Shown piece by piece: positions 1 to 12,000 of a stretch of DNA of 64,000 nt. The notes below the pieces were generated by a model. That model was not told the origin of the DNA and made no database searches. It was given only the letters and a program-made list of their open reading frames with translations. The position numbers and the translations under genes were made by a program. The DNA lies in assembly GCA_034509735.1 (NCBI GenBank), contig JACGWO010000010.1, positions 8,507,193-8,571,192 on the forward strand, written 5' to 3'. This DNA is from Sesamum alatum. Taxonomy: Eukaryota > Streptophyta > Magnoliopsida > Lamiales > Pedaliaceae. Numbering within the stretch: the first letter of the stretch is position 1; every line of letters begins with the position of its first letter.

Positions 1-438
1 AGGCCAAAAAGACAAAAAAAGTACATATTTTATTTTTATTCACTCTATTACCCATATACATAATTTTCCTCTATTATTTCTTTCTCGTTCCTGTTGATAA
101 TACTGGTACATAATTTTTGAAAAAAGATAACTGAAAGACCAACAAAAACGTTCAAGTCAATTTCTTTATTTGACGGGCGTTGGTAGTCATTTTTATTTTA
201 TTTAAATTGAATAGTTTAAAATAAATGAACCATAACCCTATATTTTGATTGAAGGATTTGGATTTTAAGATAGAATTTCAAATGATTCTATATAATAAAA
301 AAAACAAATGAAATTCATCAATATCCAACAAATCAAGATTTAAAATTACAGTTGAGAATTTTGGAATCCTTCGAATTTAGAATTATCCAAACAAATAAAA
401 AAGATAGTACTATGAATTCAGATCTATCAATCTAAACA
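1..438. other. AT-rich intergenic sequence, no gene seen
   Basis: No open frame resembles a known family. The stretch is A/T-rich with short homopolymer runs and reads as decayed intergenic DNA. Confidence 0.5.
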
Positions 439-1653
439 GAGTAAATGCAATTTACCCCCTATGTTAGTGAAAATATTTAAAATACCTCCCTGTGATAAAT
501 ATAACACTAAAAACCCCATTATGGTTTTCAAAATATAGGAAACAACCCCCTCGACCCCGGTAGTGTGGCACATGCGCCCTCCTTGCAACTTGGATTGAAT
601 TTTTAGCATTACAACTATTTTTCATCTTAATTTATGAATCATCAGATTTTTCTTGTTGTACATCTAACAGTGTAAATTTTGTTGAAAATAAATCAACGGC
701 TAAATTTTATTGAATTTGAATCGAAGGTCCAAATTCAACACACAATTCAATCGTTTAGATTTTACTTACTTTAAATTAATGGTCCAAATTAAACATATAA
801 TTATTTTATCGTATTAGTAATTATGAAATATGAATAAGATATTTAAATATATTAAGAAACATTTTTAAAAAATGGTCTTCTTCCCCACCTCCACCTACCC
901 CCCACCCCACCGACGCCTCTCACCGCCACCCTCTCAAGCCGCCGCCTTCCTCCTCACAGTAATAGTCACCTTCTACTGTGCCTCAAGCCGCCGCTGTCCG
1001 TCTCCTGGTATGATCCCCCCGTCCGCTTCCTTCATGCGCCTCCTCCTCACCTCCTATCCACCCCCTCCTTCCCTCGCCCATGCGCCGCCTCATCCTCCCC
1101 TCCCATACGCCCCCTCCTTCCGTCCTCGGGGCCCCGCCTCTTCCTCCCCTCTTATACGCCCCTCCTTCCGTCCCCCGCGCGCTTCCTCCTCCCCGTCGGC
1201 CTCCTCCCTCCTTCTTCAACACATGCCTCCCCCTCCCGTCCCGTCCCTCCCTAGCGCCGGCGGGGCAACGGTTTGGCAGCGCTTCACCCTCTATTTCTAT
1301 AAATACATTAATATAATATATATTTTTTATATATAATAAATATCTATAATTTAAAGATATATAATTTACTTTTAAATATACAAAAATATATATAATTTTA
1401 AGTATATAAAAAATTTAAATAATATGAACAAGATCTAGATCGTTCATTTGTATTTGATGAGATCTAATGGTGTATAAATAAGGGTAAAAATATAATTTTA
1501 GAATTAAAAAAAAAACGCATGTGTGATGCACCTATATGACATGGAGTGAATGTTTTGCTATATTTTAGAACAGGGGTTTTTTTAGTGTTTTATTTTTTAT
1601 ATGGGAATATTTAAATACTTTCACTAACACGGAGAGCAAATTGCATTTTACCC
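439..1653. mobile_element. Inverted-repeat element with C-rich core
   Basis: The two ends are imperfect inverted repeats of about 130-150 bp. The left arm starts near 439 with a spaced series of C-runs, and the right arm (about 1505-1653) is its reverse complement, including the shared GTTAGTGAAA-type segment. The core (about 880-1270) is very C-rich and codes in several frames for proline/serine-rich low-complexity peptides that match no family I know. This fits a non-autonomous DNA transposon of the long-TIR (Mutator-like or fold-back) kind. I could not identify a target-site duplication with confidence, so the superfamily is open. Confidence 0.55.
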
Positions 1654-1975
1654 AATTTAAATATAGCTCAATTTTGATTTGGGGACTAAATGTGCACAAT
1701 TTTTTGGATTTTAGGACGTTAAAATTTTTTATACACGGAGTGTAATTTGTATGCTTGCCTATCTATGCGACGAAAAAAGGGCGTAAGCTATTTGTATATT
1801 TAGGTTATGTTCACTTTTTTGAATTACTTGCATGAAGGGTGGGGCGGACTTGAATATTAGGCTCGAGTCTTATTAATGATCTACTAACACAACCCACCAA
1901 TTTAGGTAAAGATGAGTTGCTCGCCGCGCCGTCGCCCAACCACTATAATTAGCCTAAGTAAATCGACTACACTTA
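1654..1975. other. Intergenic sequence, no gene seen
   Basis: This is short AT-rich spacer between two mobile elements. I recognise no coding or repeat signal in it. Confidence 0.4.
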
Positions 1976-2246
1976 GAGGGTGTTTGGCTAAGTTTATAAA
2001 CTCCCCAAAACATCTAATAAGATGTTTGGGAGCTTATAAGCTCCAAAAATTTGTTTGGCAAATATTTTGTTAAAGAGCTTATAAGATCTCAAAATAAGAT
2101 ATTTTGAATCTTATAAGCTCTTAAAAAAAAAAGTTAAGATTTCTAACTTTTTTCAAAACATCTTATAAGTTCTATCAAATTAATTTGTTATATGACAAAT
2201 ATACCCTTATTATCACATTCACACTCTCTCTACATAAACACAAATG

Positions 2247-2290
<44 letters not shown>

Positions 2291-2975
2291 GACACTATTC
2301 TCTCTCTCTCACACACACACACATACATACTCTCTTTCTAATATTTTAAAATTGTTTATTATTTTTTTGCATTTAAAAAAGAGAAAATGCTTCATTATTA
2401 AATAATAAATTATTATAGCTAAACAAAAATAAGATTGATATGATATTATATTTACTGAAAAAATATAAATTCAAGACATTATAAGCTATACAATTAGAAA
2501 TAGTAATTGCATCAAGAGAGAAAACATATATATCTATATTAACATTCGACTAACATGAATGTACATATATATTATTTTTATTCAAAATTTAGGTCATAAT
2601 CCGCAATTTTTTTTTATTTTTGTAAGAAAAATTATCTAATAAATTTTTATTTGAAGTTAAACTAATGATACTATTTATGGAATTATTTCAAAAATATTTA
2701 AATACAAAATATGTCAACAAAAATAATAATTTATTTGATTCTAATAGTATCATGTCCTTTTTGGTCATTTTACTAATAAAAAGGCCTTATTATGCCAAAC
2801 ACCCTAACATCTTATAAGATGTGAAAACATCTTATAAGCTTTAACATTTTATTTTACCCAAACACTGTAGGAGCTTATTTTTAAAATAAGATCCAACATC
2901 TTATAAGCTGCTAAAACATCTGATAAAATGTAAGAGCTTATAAGATGATTTAAAAAAATTTAGCCAAACACCCTC
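1976..2975. mobile_element. Tourist-like (PIF/Harbinger type) non-autonomous element
   Basis: The ends are inverted repeats beginning GAGGGTGTTTGGCTAA on the left and ending TTAGCCAAACACCCTC on the right, each flanked by TTA. A TTA duplication and a GxGGGTGTTTGG-type terminus are known hallmarks of PIF/Harbinger MITEs. The internal sequence carries further inverted copies of a 'cttataag' motif, so the ends can fold extensively, and a CT/CA microsatellite. There is no transposase frame, so the element would need a transposase supplied in trans. Confidence 0.75.
2247..2325. repeat. (CT)n/(CA)n compound microsatellite
   Basis: Two alternating CT and CA tracts lie inside the Tourist-like element. 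The tracts are visible directly and are likely length-polymorphic. Confidence 0.9.
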
Positions 2976-3199
2976 TTAATACCAAAATTTTTAGCATATA
3001 CTTAACTTTGATTTAACACAAAAGTAAACAAGGCCTTCGTATAGGTAAAGTAAACAAGGCCTTCGTATAGGTAGACAAATACTATTATGTGTGTTAGCAA
3101 GAGACGTCACATCATGATACCAACAACATTCACACGTTATGATATCCTGCTTGGTACGTAAAATAAATAAATTTGCCATTCCAAATCAATTTTATAGCA

Positions 3200-4511
3200 T
3201 GCATTTTTGGTCTAGTATGTTAGAGGTGATTGCACTTTTGGTCCAAGCCTTTCTTAAAATAGCAATTAAGGACAATATGTTTGAAAAAGTATCAATTTTT
3301 GTCCAAATTACCCTAATTTGTCCGGAAAACATCACGTGAGGCGTGCGTGAGCTGGTGAAATTGGGGATTTGTACACATGTCCGGCCAACTTATGCGCCTG
3401 TCATTTTTTTAAAAAAATATATTACATGGCACAACTGACGCGGAAAATTAACCACTTCAGCCATGCTACATAAGCCTTGTGCACTTTGGAGAGGCAACAA
3501 TGGGGATGGGGGCTATTTCGGCGACGGTGGCGGTGAGACGTCGCAGATTAGTGGCAGCGAGGAAGGTGAAACGTTGCACGAAGGCGGCGCAACACTTGGG
3601 CAAACCTTAGGCGTAAGGTCAGACGAAGGAGGCGAAGCATCGTCAATGGAAACCCTAGCGATCGGCGGAATGTGAAGAGGCGCGGCCAAAACCCTAGCAG
3701 AATGCGCGGGCGATACATCATCTGGTGGCGGAAGATGAATCGACATTTTAGAGTGGGCAACCCTAGTTTCAAGCGACGACGAAAGTTGAAGGGGCGCGCA
3801 AAAATCACAAACCCTATTTTCAGGCGACTGCGGAAGTTGAAGGGGCACGCAAAAATTAGAAACCCTAATTTCAAGTGGTGGCGAAAGTTGAATCGTCGTG
3901 CAAGTTTCAGAAACCCTAGTAGCCGCGGACGACGGAAGGTGAACAAACCCTTCCGGCGATGAGGACTCTCCTAGCACGACGGGCCTCCAGCTGAGGAAGG
4001 CGAAAGGGCGTCAGAATGTGGTCAGACGTGGGCTTGAGGGTGTCTCAGAATGTGGTCAGACGCGAGCTTGAGGGCTGGCGTCGTTGGCCGCGCGAGGATG
4101 GAACCAATGTTTGGAAAAGGGGTGGTGCTTTCATCACCAAATTGATCTCGCCATTGTTCATGAAGCTTTTTCAACGTTTCAATGGCGTGAGGGTCACCAT
4201 TGTCAACAACTCAAGACACAAGGGAGAAGAAGGCTTATGTGGCATGGGTAACGTGGTTAATTTTCCGCGTCAGTTGTGCCACGTAATATTTTTTTTTAAG
4301 AAAAATATCACGAGCGCATAAGTTAGTCGGACATGTGTACAAACCCCCAATTTTACCAGCTCACGCACGCCTCACGTGATGTTTTCCGGCCAAATTAGGG
4401 TTATTTGGACGAAAATTGACACTTTTTCAAACATACTGTCCTTAATTGCTATTTTGAGAAAGGCCTGGACCAAAAGTACCATCACCCCTAACATACTGGA
4501 CTAAAAGTGCA
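3200..4511. mobile_element. Long-TIR transposon with GC-rich core
   Basis: Two arms of about 255 bp (3200-3454 and 4253-4511) are near-perfect inverted copies. They share the segments 'ggccaa..catcacgtgag' and 'gttaattttccgcgtcag'. The 0.8-kb core between them is GC-rich, unlike its AT-rich surroundings, and contains a 51-bp tandem repeat. The core holds open frames on both strands (minus strand 3513-3977, plus strand 3672-3962), but they give repetitive Pro/Ser-rich or Arg-rich peptides with no family I recognise. Long TIRs around a GC-rich core resemble Pack-MULE or fold-back elements that have captured genic DNA. The flanks show no clear 9-bp duplication, so the class is inferred. Confidence 0.6.
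3759..3962. repeat. 51-bp tandem repeat, about four units
   Basis: Units start with 'aaccctaN' at 3759, 3810, 3861 and 3912, an exact 51-bp period. Because 51 is divisible by three, every frame stays open and gives a 17-residue protein repeat. That explains the long overlapping ORFs here without invoking a gene. Confidence 0.85.
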
Positions 4512-5736
4512 TTTTTTCCTTTATTCTATGTAAAGAAAAGATTTTATACATATAACATGTATATATTAAATGTCATAAAAGATGTAAAATAAAAAAGTCA
4601 TAACAAAAAGCTGTGTGTGTATATACATATTAAATAGATTATAAAATATGAAATGAAGTTTCAAACAAAAATCTATTCCGACTTGTTATGTGTCTGGGCT
4701 AGAAAAGGGTACGGTAAGCTGGAAATTAAATTGCGTGTCTTGCAATAATAAAATACGTGAGAATAGATTGGAAAAGTCTTGATTATAGTTGTCTGATATT
4801 TAAATTAATAAGGTCCTAAGAGAAAAAGTACTTAGGTCGTAAAAATATTTAGTATGTAAAAAGTTGTATTTGAAATATGAAGGACAAGTATTTATAGATA
4901 TTTTCGAGCTGTTCGATTTCGTATGAACCACTGGTCTACATGCCAGAATAATAATCAAGATCAAGTTGGGCCGAACCCGAAATAGGTACAACTAGATTAA
5001 GAGATGCGAAAATCTTTACCACTTATGAAATTATTTAAAAGGCTGAGAGGATTTAGGTAAATTCTCACCACTATTAGCTAGCCCCCACATCACAACCTAA
5101 CATCCTATGGAGGCAAACATCGCCTGGCTCACACCTCAAGAAAATATAATATTAGTAATAAAATATTAAATAATAATTTTTAAAAAATAATTATGACTAA
5201 TAAAATTATTACAAAACTCATTATTGTGCCAAAATAATTTTTTTGTCACTATATAGATATAACTAGTGACACTAACAAGATTAAAATTGTCACTTTAATT
5301 TTTTTGCCATTAATTTTCTCTCGTTTTATAGTGTCATTAAAATGTGTAGCATGTCAAACTACTGCACAAGTTTGATGAGGAAGTGATTTAAGCATAGGAA
5401 AAAAACATGAAAATTGCCTTAGAAATACTTGCACTGTGTTTGGATTTATGTTTGGAATACTTTTATTTTATTTTGTGGAGATAGAGAGCGAAAACAGAGA
5501 TAAATAATTAGTATTATTGGAAATAGTGTGTGCATTTAAATTTATTTTTGGAGATAATTTAAAATAGTGTAAAATAATTGTTTTATGTTTGGTTTTGATT
5601 TTGGAAGTATGACAAAATCAGTAAAATACATCAAGTCAAGGTGTCTCGGAAACCGCCCGAACATTAATCACATTTCGATCCATCTTAAAGATGGACCGAA
5701 AATAAAAACAAAAATAGTGTCGATGTGTTGCAATCT
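4512..5736. other. Intergenic AT-rich sequence with a decayed 'gtgaca' repeat
   Basis: No gene is recognisable. About 5150-5345 resembles the 'aattgtcactt/gtgacaa' repeat better preserved at 14735-15427 and 26480-27175. Confidence 0.4.
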
Positions 5737-6055
5737 CACTAGAAAAAAAATTAATATTAGCTACATTTTTAATGACTATGGCTAAAAATCGTAGTAAATA
5801 ACTATTATTAATTACGGTTAAATAAAAACCGATGCAAAAATTAGCTTTTCCACCATAAAAAACCTATTTGTGATGGCTTTTAGCCGTGGTAAAAACATTC
5901 GCCATAGTTTTTAGCCATGGTAAATGTTTTCGCCACCCTCGCAAAAACCACGGCCGGCAACCGTTGCGTGACCGTGATCAATGACTATTCGCTACGATTA
6001 TTTAGTATTAACCATGATAATTAGCCATGATTAAATGTCATATTTTTTTGTAGTG
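5737..6055. mobile_element. CACTA-type MITE, copy 1 (TSD TCT)
   Basis: This 319-bp element begins CACTAGAAAA, ends TTTTGTAGTG and is flanked by TCT on both sides. A CACTA terminus with a 3-bp duplication is diagnostic of the CACTA (En/Spm) superfamily. The inside is a string of 'gccatggt/accatggc'-like inverted motifs. Related copies lie at 11455-11758 and 16107-16424, with decayed ones near 9985-10292 and 26665-26916. Confidence 0.85.
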
Positions 6056-6256
6056 TCTCTTTGGAGAGAGAACTTTTTAGGTGTGGGATCAATAAATTAA
6101 TGAATAGTACCATATTTTAAATATTTGTGGTTTAAGTTATAGGAGTTGATAGTGTGTATGCATTGATGGTGGGTTTTTGTTTAGGAATTTACTTTTTCAC
6201 CCCTATGAATGTCTTGATATTACTGATATGCCCATCAAAGTTTGTATATATATATA

Positions 6257-6704
6257 TGGATTAAATACATTTTTGGTTTCGTAACTTAAGCTATTTGCCG
6301 TTTCTGTTCTTTAATATTCTAGGATTGTATTTGGTCCAACATCTTTTTAAGTTTCATAATTTCAGTCCTTTTGTTTGTAGGAGTTCACCTCCATGGCGAG
6401 AAGGGTGAACTCCGACAAACTAAGGACTAAAATTGCGAAAATTAAAAAAATACATGACCAAAATGCTTACTTAAAAAGTTAATGAACAAAATAACTGACA
6501 GAAATGGGCCAATACAAACAAAAGCCCCAATTTTAAAATATCATGTAAGAGGCATATACATATTTTAGGTGTAAAGGATGAACTCCGACAAAAAAAGACT
6601 AAAATCACAAAAATTAGAAAGATGGAAGACAAAAATAATATCCTATAAAATTAAAGAACGAATATGTCAAATGACCTAATTTACAGTACCAAACATTCAT
6701 TTAA
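6257..6704. repeat. Fold-back repeat just upstream of the ADT gene
   Basis: The ends are loosely inverted ('aaatacatttttggtttcgtaa' type at left, its complement at right near 6700). The middle carries 'ggactaaaattgcgaaaatt'-like motifs in both orientations. It belongs to the general class of 'ggtccc..gggacc' fold-back repeats that recurs in the introns downstream. It ends just before the putative TATA box. Confidence 0.4.
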
Positions 6705-6713
6705 CCTTCTCTC

Positions 6714-6726
6714 TATATATATATAA
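6714..6726 (+). promoter_or_regulatory. Putative TATA box of the ADT gene
   Basis: A TATATATATATAA tract lies about 95 bp before the first in-frame ATG (6819) of exon 1, with CT-rich sequence between. Position and composition suit a plant core promoter, but a simple AT repeat could arise by chance. Confidence 0.4.
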
Positions 6727-6818
6727 TGATCACATAATCTCTCGAGCATCATTGTCATCTCTCTTTCTATAGATTGAAGGTGTCGGTATCTTTTCAATCA
6801 AACTATATATTCCTGGCT

Positions 6819-6986
6819 ATGTTGATATTTAAAGGCAGTTTTCCTAAACTTGATGAAGTAGGAAGCCAGTTCTTTTCCAGGAATTCCAGTTGTTCTGCTA
6901 CTCCCATGGTTATTATAAATCACTTCCAGACGAACAAAACTTCAGTTGATTCCGCTACTGCTTCGGTGCTTCGGGTTGCTTATCAG
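6819..6986 (+). CDS. ADT: ADT exon 1 (leader and start of PDT domain)
   Basis: The reading frame ends ...ASVLRVAYQ, the usual start of the PDT domain, followed by a GT donor and a pyrimidine-rich intron. The first in-frame ATG is at 6819. The frame is open back to 6738, and an AG at 6771-6772 would also allow an acceptor if a further 5' exon exists. The 50-odd residues before RVAYQ are Ser/Asn/Thr-rich, compatible with a plastid transit peptide but rather hydrophobic at the very N terminus. Confidence 0.65.
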
Positions 6987-9051
6987 GTTTCTTTCTCTCT
7001 CTCTCTCTCTCCCTTTTCGTTGGGGCAAAATGTTTTTTCAGTCCCACAAGATTTGATCATTATTTTTTTGGGTACCATAATTAATTTACGCAAGTGACGA
7101 TTTCAATACTATAAAATACAAATTCATGTATTTTTAGTCCAAAAAGTCATGTGCTTTGCACATATCTGTTAACAACCTTTAACTCAAACTAAAAATACTA
7201 AAATTGTAGGATTAAAAATTATAAAATCATGTTTATGGGACTAAGAATATCTAAAATTATGGCCACGTTCGTTAACTTGGGACTAAAAATTCCTAAAATC
7301 GTATTTTGTGTGATTAAAATCGTCATTTGTCTGAGTTGTAGTATCAAAACATAATGACATAATCTTATGAACTAAAAAAGCATTTAGCCCCTTTTCGTTG
7401 TATTGGTTACGGGATGCTAAGTCATGGTCCTAGCTATACATTATAAAAAATTCTCACTTTTAGTCATTTCATCATATTTCGTTAGTATTTTGGATAACGA
7501 TTACTAATAAAATCTGACAAAAAAATGAGAATTTTTATAATTTATGGGACCGTTAATCAATTAAGCGGAAAGTGTAGTATTCTAATTATACGTGATGAAA
7601 AATGCAATTTCCGCTATGCATGTAATGATATGGGTAGTGTACGGTGGAGATTGTAAACAAATAATCGTTTTTGTTGATCAGGGTGTTCCAGGTGCGAATA
7701 GTGAGGCTGCTGCGCTGAAAGCATACCCCAACTCTAAAGACAATATCATTTCCCACGTTTAAGGATGCCATAAAAGTAATTGCCCAAACGCTACTCTCTC
7801 TCTCATTGCTTCAACTTTTGGAAAAATCGCATTTTGATTCTATACGTTAGTTCTTTTTTAATTTAGTCCCATTTATTGTGATTTTTTTCATATTATATCT
7901 CATAAATTGAGTTTTTTTTTTTAATTTTAGTACTCACGTGCATTTTTCATGCACCCAATAATGGGAAAATAACATTTTTGGTACCATAAGTTAAATCTGT
8001 TTCACTTTTGGTCTTACTCGTTACAACATTGATATTTTTGGTCCCATAACTTAGAAAAATTTGCACTTTTCGTTTTCATCCGCTTTTTCCGTTTGTTTCT
8101 TAAGTACGTGGGCGTTAACTACTTTAAGCTGGAGGGAAAATTGCTTTGAGGGAAAAAAAACAAATTAGGAAAAAAATTAGGGCAAAGATATCTAACGAAA
8201 TGATAAAAGTGAAAATTTCTGTAACTTATAAAATCATTAATGGGAACCCCATAATTAATGAGACCAAAAGTGTACTGCTCCTATATAAGATATGGGATAC
8301 AAAATCAGGTAATTTCCCACCAAGATATTAATTATAGACAAAATACTTTAAATAAAAAGATAACATAACATAACCTTGGGAGGCAGTTAAAAGTCTAGGA
8401 GATCGTATTGGATTTTTTTATTTGGTAAAATTATATTTTTAATCCTGTAACTTTAGGTTGTTAGTATTTTTGGTCTTATAACTTACTCTATTTACACATT
8501 TAGTCCTTTTTTGACAAATTTAGTCCAATACATCTCATATTTGATCCTTTTTTAGTAAATTTAGTCCTGTATTGACAAATTTAATTTTGACGACATATAA
8601 TTACACGATCAAAAATAAAATCTACTCCAGTGTGAATGTAATCAAATCTGTCAATACATGATTTAATTTGCCAAAAAAGGACCAATTGTGATATGTTTAA
8701 TACTAAAGTCATCAAAAACAAGTACTAAATGTGTAAATGGAGTAAGTTACAGGACTAAAAGTACTAACGACCTATAATTATAGAATCAAAATGTAATTTT
8801 GCCTTTTTATTTTTATTTTTTGTTGAGAAAAAAATGGTGCTACGATGCAGGCAGCTGAAGTAGGTTTGGTGGATGAAGCAGTAATACCAATAGAGAACTC
8901 AATAGGGGGTACCATACACCTCAATTACGATCTGCTGCTAAGACATAGGGTTCACATTGTTGGAGAGATTCATTTAATTGTCCACCACTGCCTTCTAGCT
9001 TTGCCTGTTGTCGCAATGGAGGAACTCAAGTCTGTTTTCAGCCATCCTCAG

Positions 9052-9088
<37 letters not shown>

Positions 9089-12000
9089 GATGTATAAGTG
9101 ATGAAGCGGAAGCAATTGAAAATAAAGAATAACGAGGAGACGTCTCTAATATTCTTAAAAACTCGAATTTGAGCGTAAATATTTTATTGCTGAATAGATC
9201 TCCTAACAGAGTTATCAATTATTTAAAGGAAAGAGTCCTAACCCTGGGTAAAGCGGGCTTGAAGTTGACTACAATTTGGAATGTTTCAGGAGTCCAGGAA
9301 ATTTTGCATAAAATTAGTCCTAAACCTAGCAATAGTTTGGAAAATTTTCAGGCATAAATAATAATTATAGAAAATATGAAATATAATTAAAGTCGATTGG
9401 AAGATAAAAAAATTTTAAAGAATAGCCCAGATGATGATCTAAACGCTGGAATTTCACGATGAATGGTGGCCCCTCACAACAATAGTGGTGTGATGAGGGA
9501 TTGGATTTTTCTCTTAAAGACGACCGAAATGATAGGAATATTGTCCCGTAACTCCGCTCAGGTCAAAAGTTATGGTCATCTGAACACTACAAGAAATAAC
9601 CCTAATAACAACGATATATATTTCTTGTAAAATAATGGAATTTGTTGGTAATGTAGATTAGCAATATTTTGAGTAAGAATTTTACTTGCAAATTAGCTAG
9701 AAACTGATTTTAGCATCAAATTTTTTCATGTCTATTGAGTCACTTTCTTGCTGTGGAAGTTCCACAGTTAAACCACTCAAACCAAAGCATTAAACCTTGA
9801 ACTTAGACATATCAGGATGCTTCCAAAATGCATTCGCCTTTTGTTCTACATCGTTATCTATCTATATATATAACATACATACACAAATAAATAAATAATA
9901 CATAGCGTAACTTTAATTAAAAATGGATATATAATAGCCAGAGTTGGCGATATCATTCATGTTGATTTTTACGTTTATACAATATAGGCTATTAGCTATC
10001 ACAATAACAAAATTTATATTGGTTACAATTTTATTGGCGATGGACTAAAATCATAATAAATAATTATTATTAACCATAGTTAAATAAAACTGTTGCAATA
10101 ACCTAGATTATCCACCCTGAAAAGTATTTCTACCATGGCTGTGAGTCATAACAAATGTTTTTTTTTGTCATGGCTAATGTTTTAACTGTACTCATAAAAA
10201 TCACGACCAACAACTATTGATGATCATGGTGAATGACTATTTATTTTTAACTATGTCAATTAGACATGATTAAATATTAATTCTTGTAGCGTACCGAAAT
10301 ACACATGATAGCATCATTGTATTAAATCAACAAGTCACAATACGGGATGACAATTGGTATGCAATCAAATCAGACCCGGATCCACCCCTGTTGGGCATGG
10401 GTTTTGAAGCGTTAAGTGGACTCCACATACCCAAGTCCTAGTGGTTGGACTCGGATCCACCTCGAATTTTTTTTTTTACGTTTTTTATATATTTTATATG
10501 TACTTATATAAATTAATTATATTTTCCTATATATAAAAAGTATATAAAATATTTTAATGTCTAAAACATGCGCATATAAATTTACATAAAAACTTAATAT
10601 TTCAATAATATTATTTTATCATATTTATAAAGTTATGGCAGCATTATTTTAAAAAAATATATATAATTTTGAATATTTTAAAAATATTAACTGAGTCTAA
10701 CTCGACAAGTCCCTAGTCCGAGAAGGGCCGGGTCTCGAATTTAAGATCAATCTTCATCACAATAGATTTCGGGTTTTGACAAATCCACTCTAAATCCACT
10801 CTATTGCCATCCCTATTTTTAGTCAACATGACTACAAAATCATTGGGGGGGGGGGGGGGAGGAGCTAATGTATATTTTTAATTCTATTAGTTACAGAAGT
10901 CTCACTATTGGCCCTATAAGTTTAAAAAGATATCACTTTTGGTCTTCTAGTAACCTTAAATGGGAAAGGCCACATGCTAAGCACGTAACTATTACCCTCC
11001 AACCTGAAAGGTAATGGTCACGTGGTACACATGTGGCCTTTTCCCTTAAATAGCTAATTAAAAGTTGCCAAAGGATCAAAAGTGAGAAATTTGGGCCTAA
11101 AAGTGAGAATCTCAAAATTAATAGGACCAAAAGCGTATACACCCTAAATTACGGGTCAAAAAATGGAGCAAAATTACAATTTTGGTCCTATAGGTTAGGA
11201 GGTCGACATATTTAATCCCACACTTTCTGAGATCGCCAATTTAGTCCTAAAATTGAGAATTTTTTTGACACATTTGGTCCCAAATGACATTTTTCGTCAA
11301 AAAACTAACGGCACACAAGCATGATGTGTACATGCCCGTTAGTGGGAGGAAAGCGTGGAACTAAATATGTCGACCCCCTAACTTATGGGACCAAAAGTGT
11401 AATTTTGTCTATTTAAACGTTATGACTTGCTGTATTTTCTTTAGGAAGAAGATTCACTACAAGAAATATAACATTTAACCATGGCAAATTGTCATGGTTA
11501 ATACTAAATAGCCGTAGCTAATAGTCATTGATCACGGTCACGCAATGGTTGTCGGGTGTGGTTTTTTCAAGGGCGGCTAAAATATTTGCCATGGCTAATG
11601 TATTTACCACGGCCTTTAGTTGTGGCAAATGCATTTTTCATGTTGGAAAAATTAGTTTTTGCATCGATATTTATTTAACCGTAGTTAATAACAGTTATTT
11701 ACTACGACTTTTAGCCATAGTTATTAAAAACGTAGCAAATAGTAATTTTTTTCTAGTGATTGTACATCAAATAGAGTGTTGAGCAAGAAGGAGCTCCTCA
11801 ATAGTTAAATGCCAATGTTAAAGAGTTTGGTGTTAAGTAGCAGCTCGCAATATTGACTTGCATAGATTTAGTTCCCTTAGGTAGATTTTAATATGAGGAA
11901 AGTGCATACAGTATTTTTTCATCTAGAAATTCTTCTAAAAATGTTAAAATTTTTCTGAAAAATATTTTAGGGTCTTTTGCTCTCTTGAGGAGCATATCGC

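Noticed and set aside
872..1336. 154-residue Pro/Ser-rich ORF on the plus strand (and overlapping minus ORF)
   Set aside because: Low-complexity sequence of a C-rich transposon core, open in several frames, with no family similarity.
3513..3977. 154-residue ORF on the minus strand with 17-residue repeats
   Set aside because: The 51-bp tandem repeat keeps every frame open; overlapping frames on both strands are equally long.
6774..7097. 107-residue ORF as a stand-alone gene
   Set aside because: It is ADT exon 1 read through its donor into intron 1; the conserved frame stops matching at 6986.
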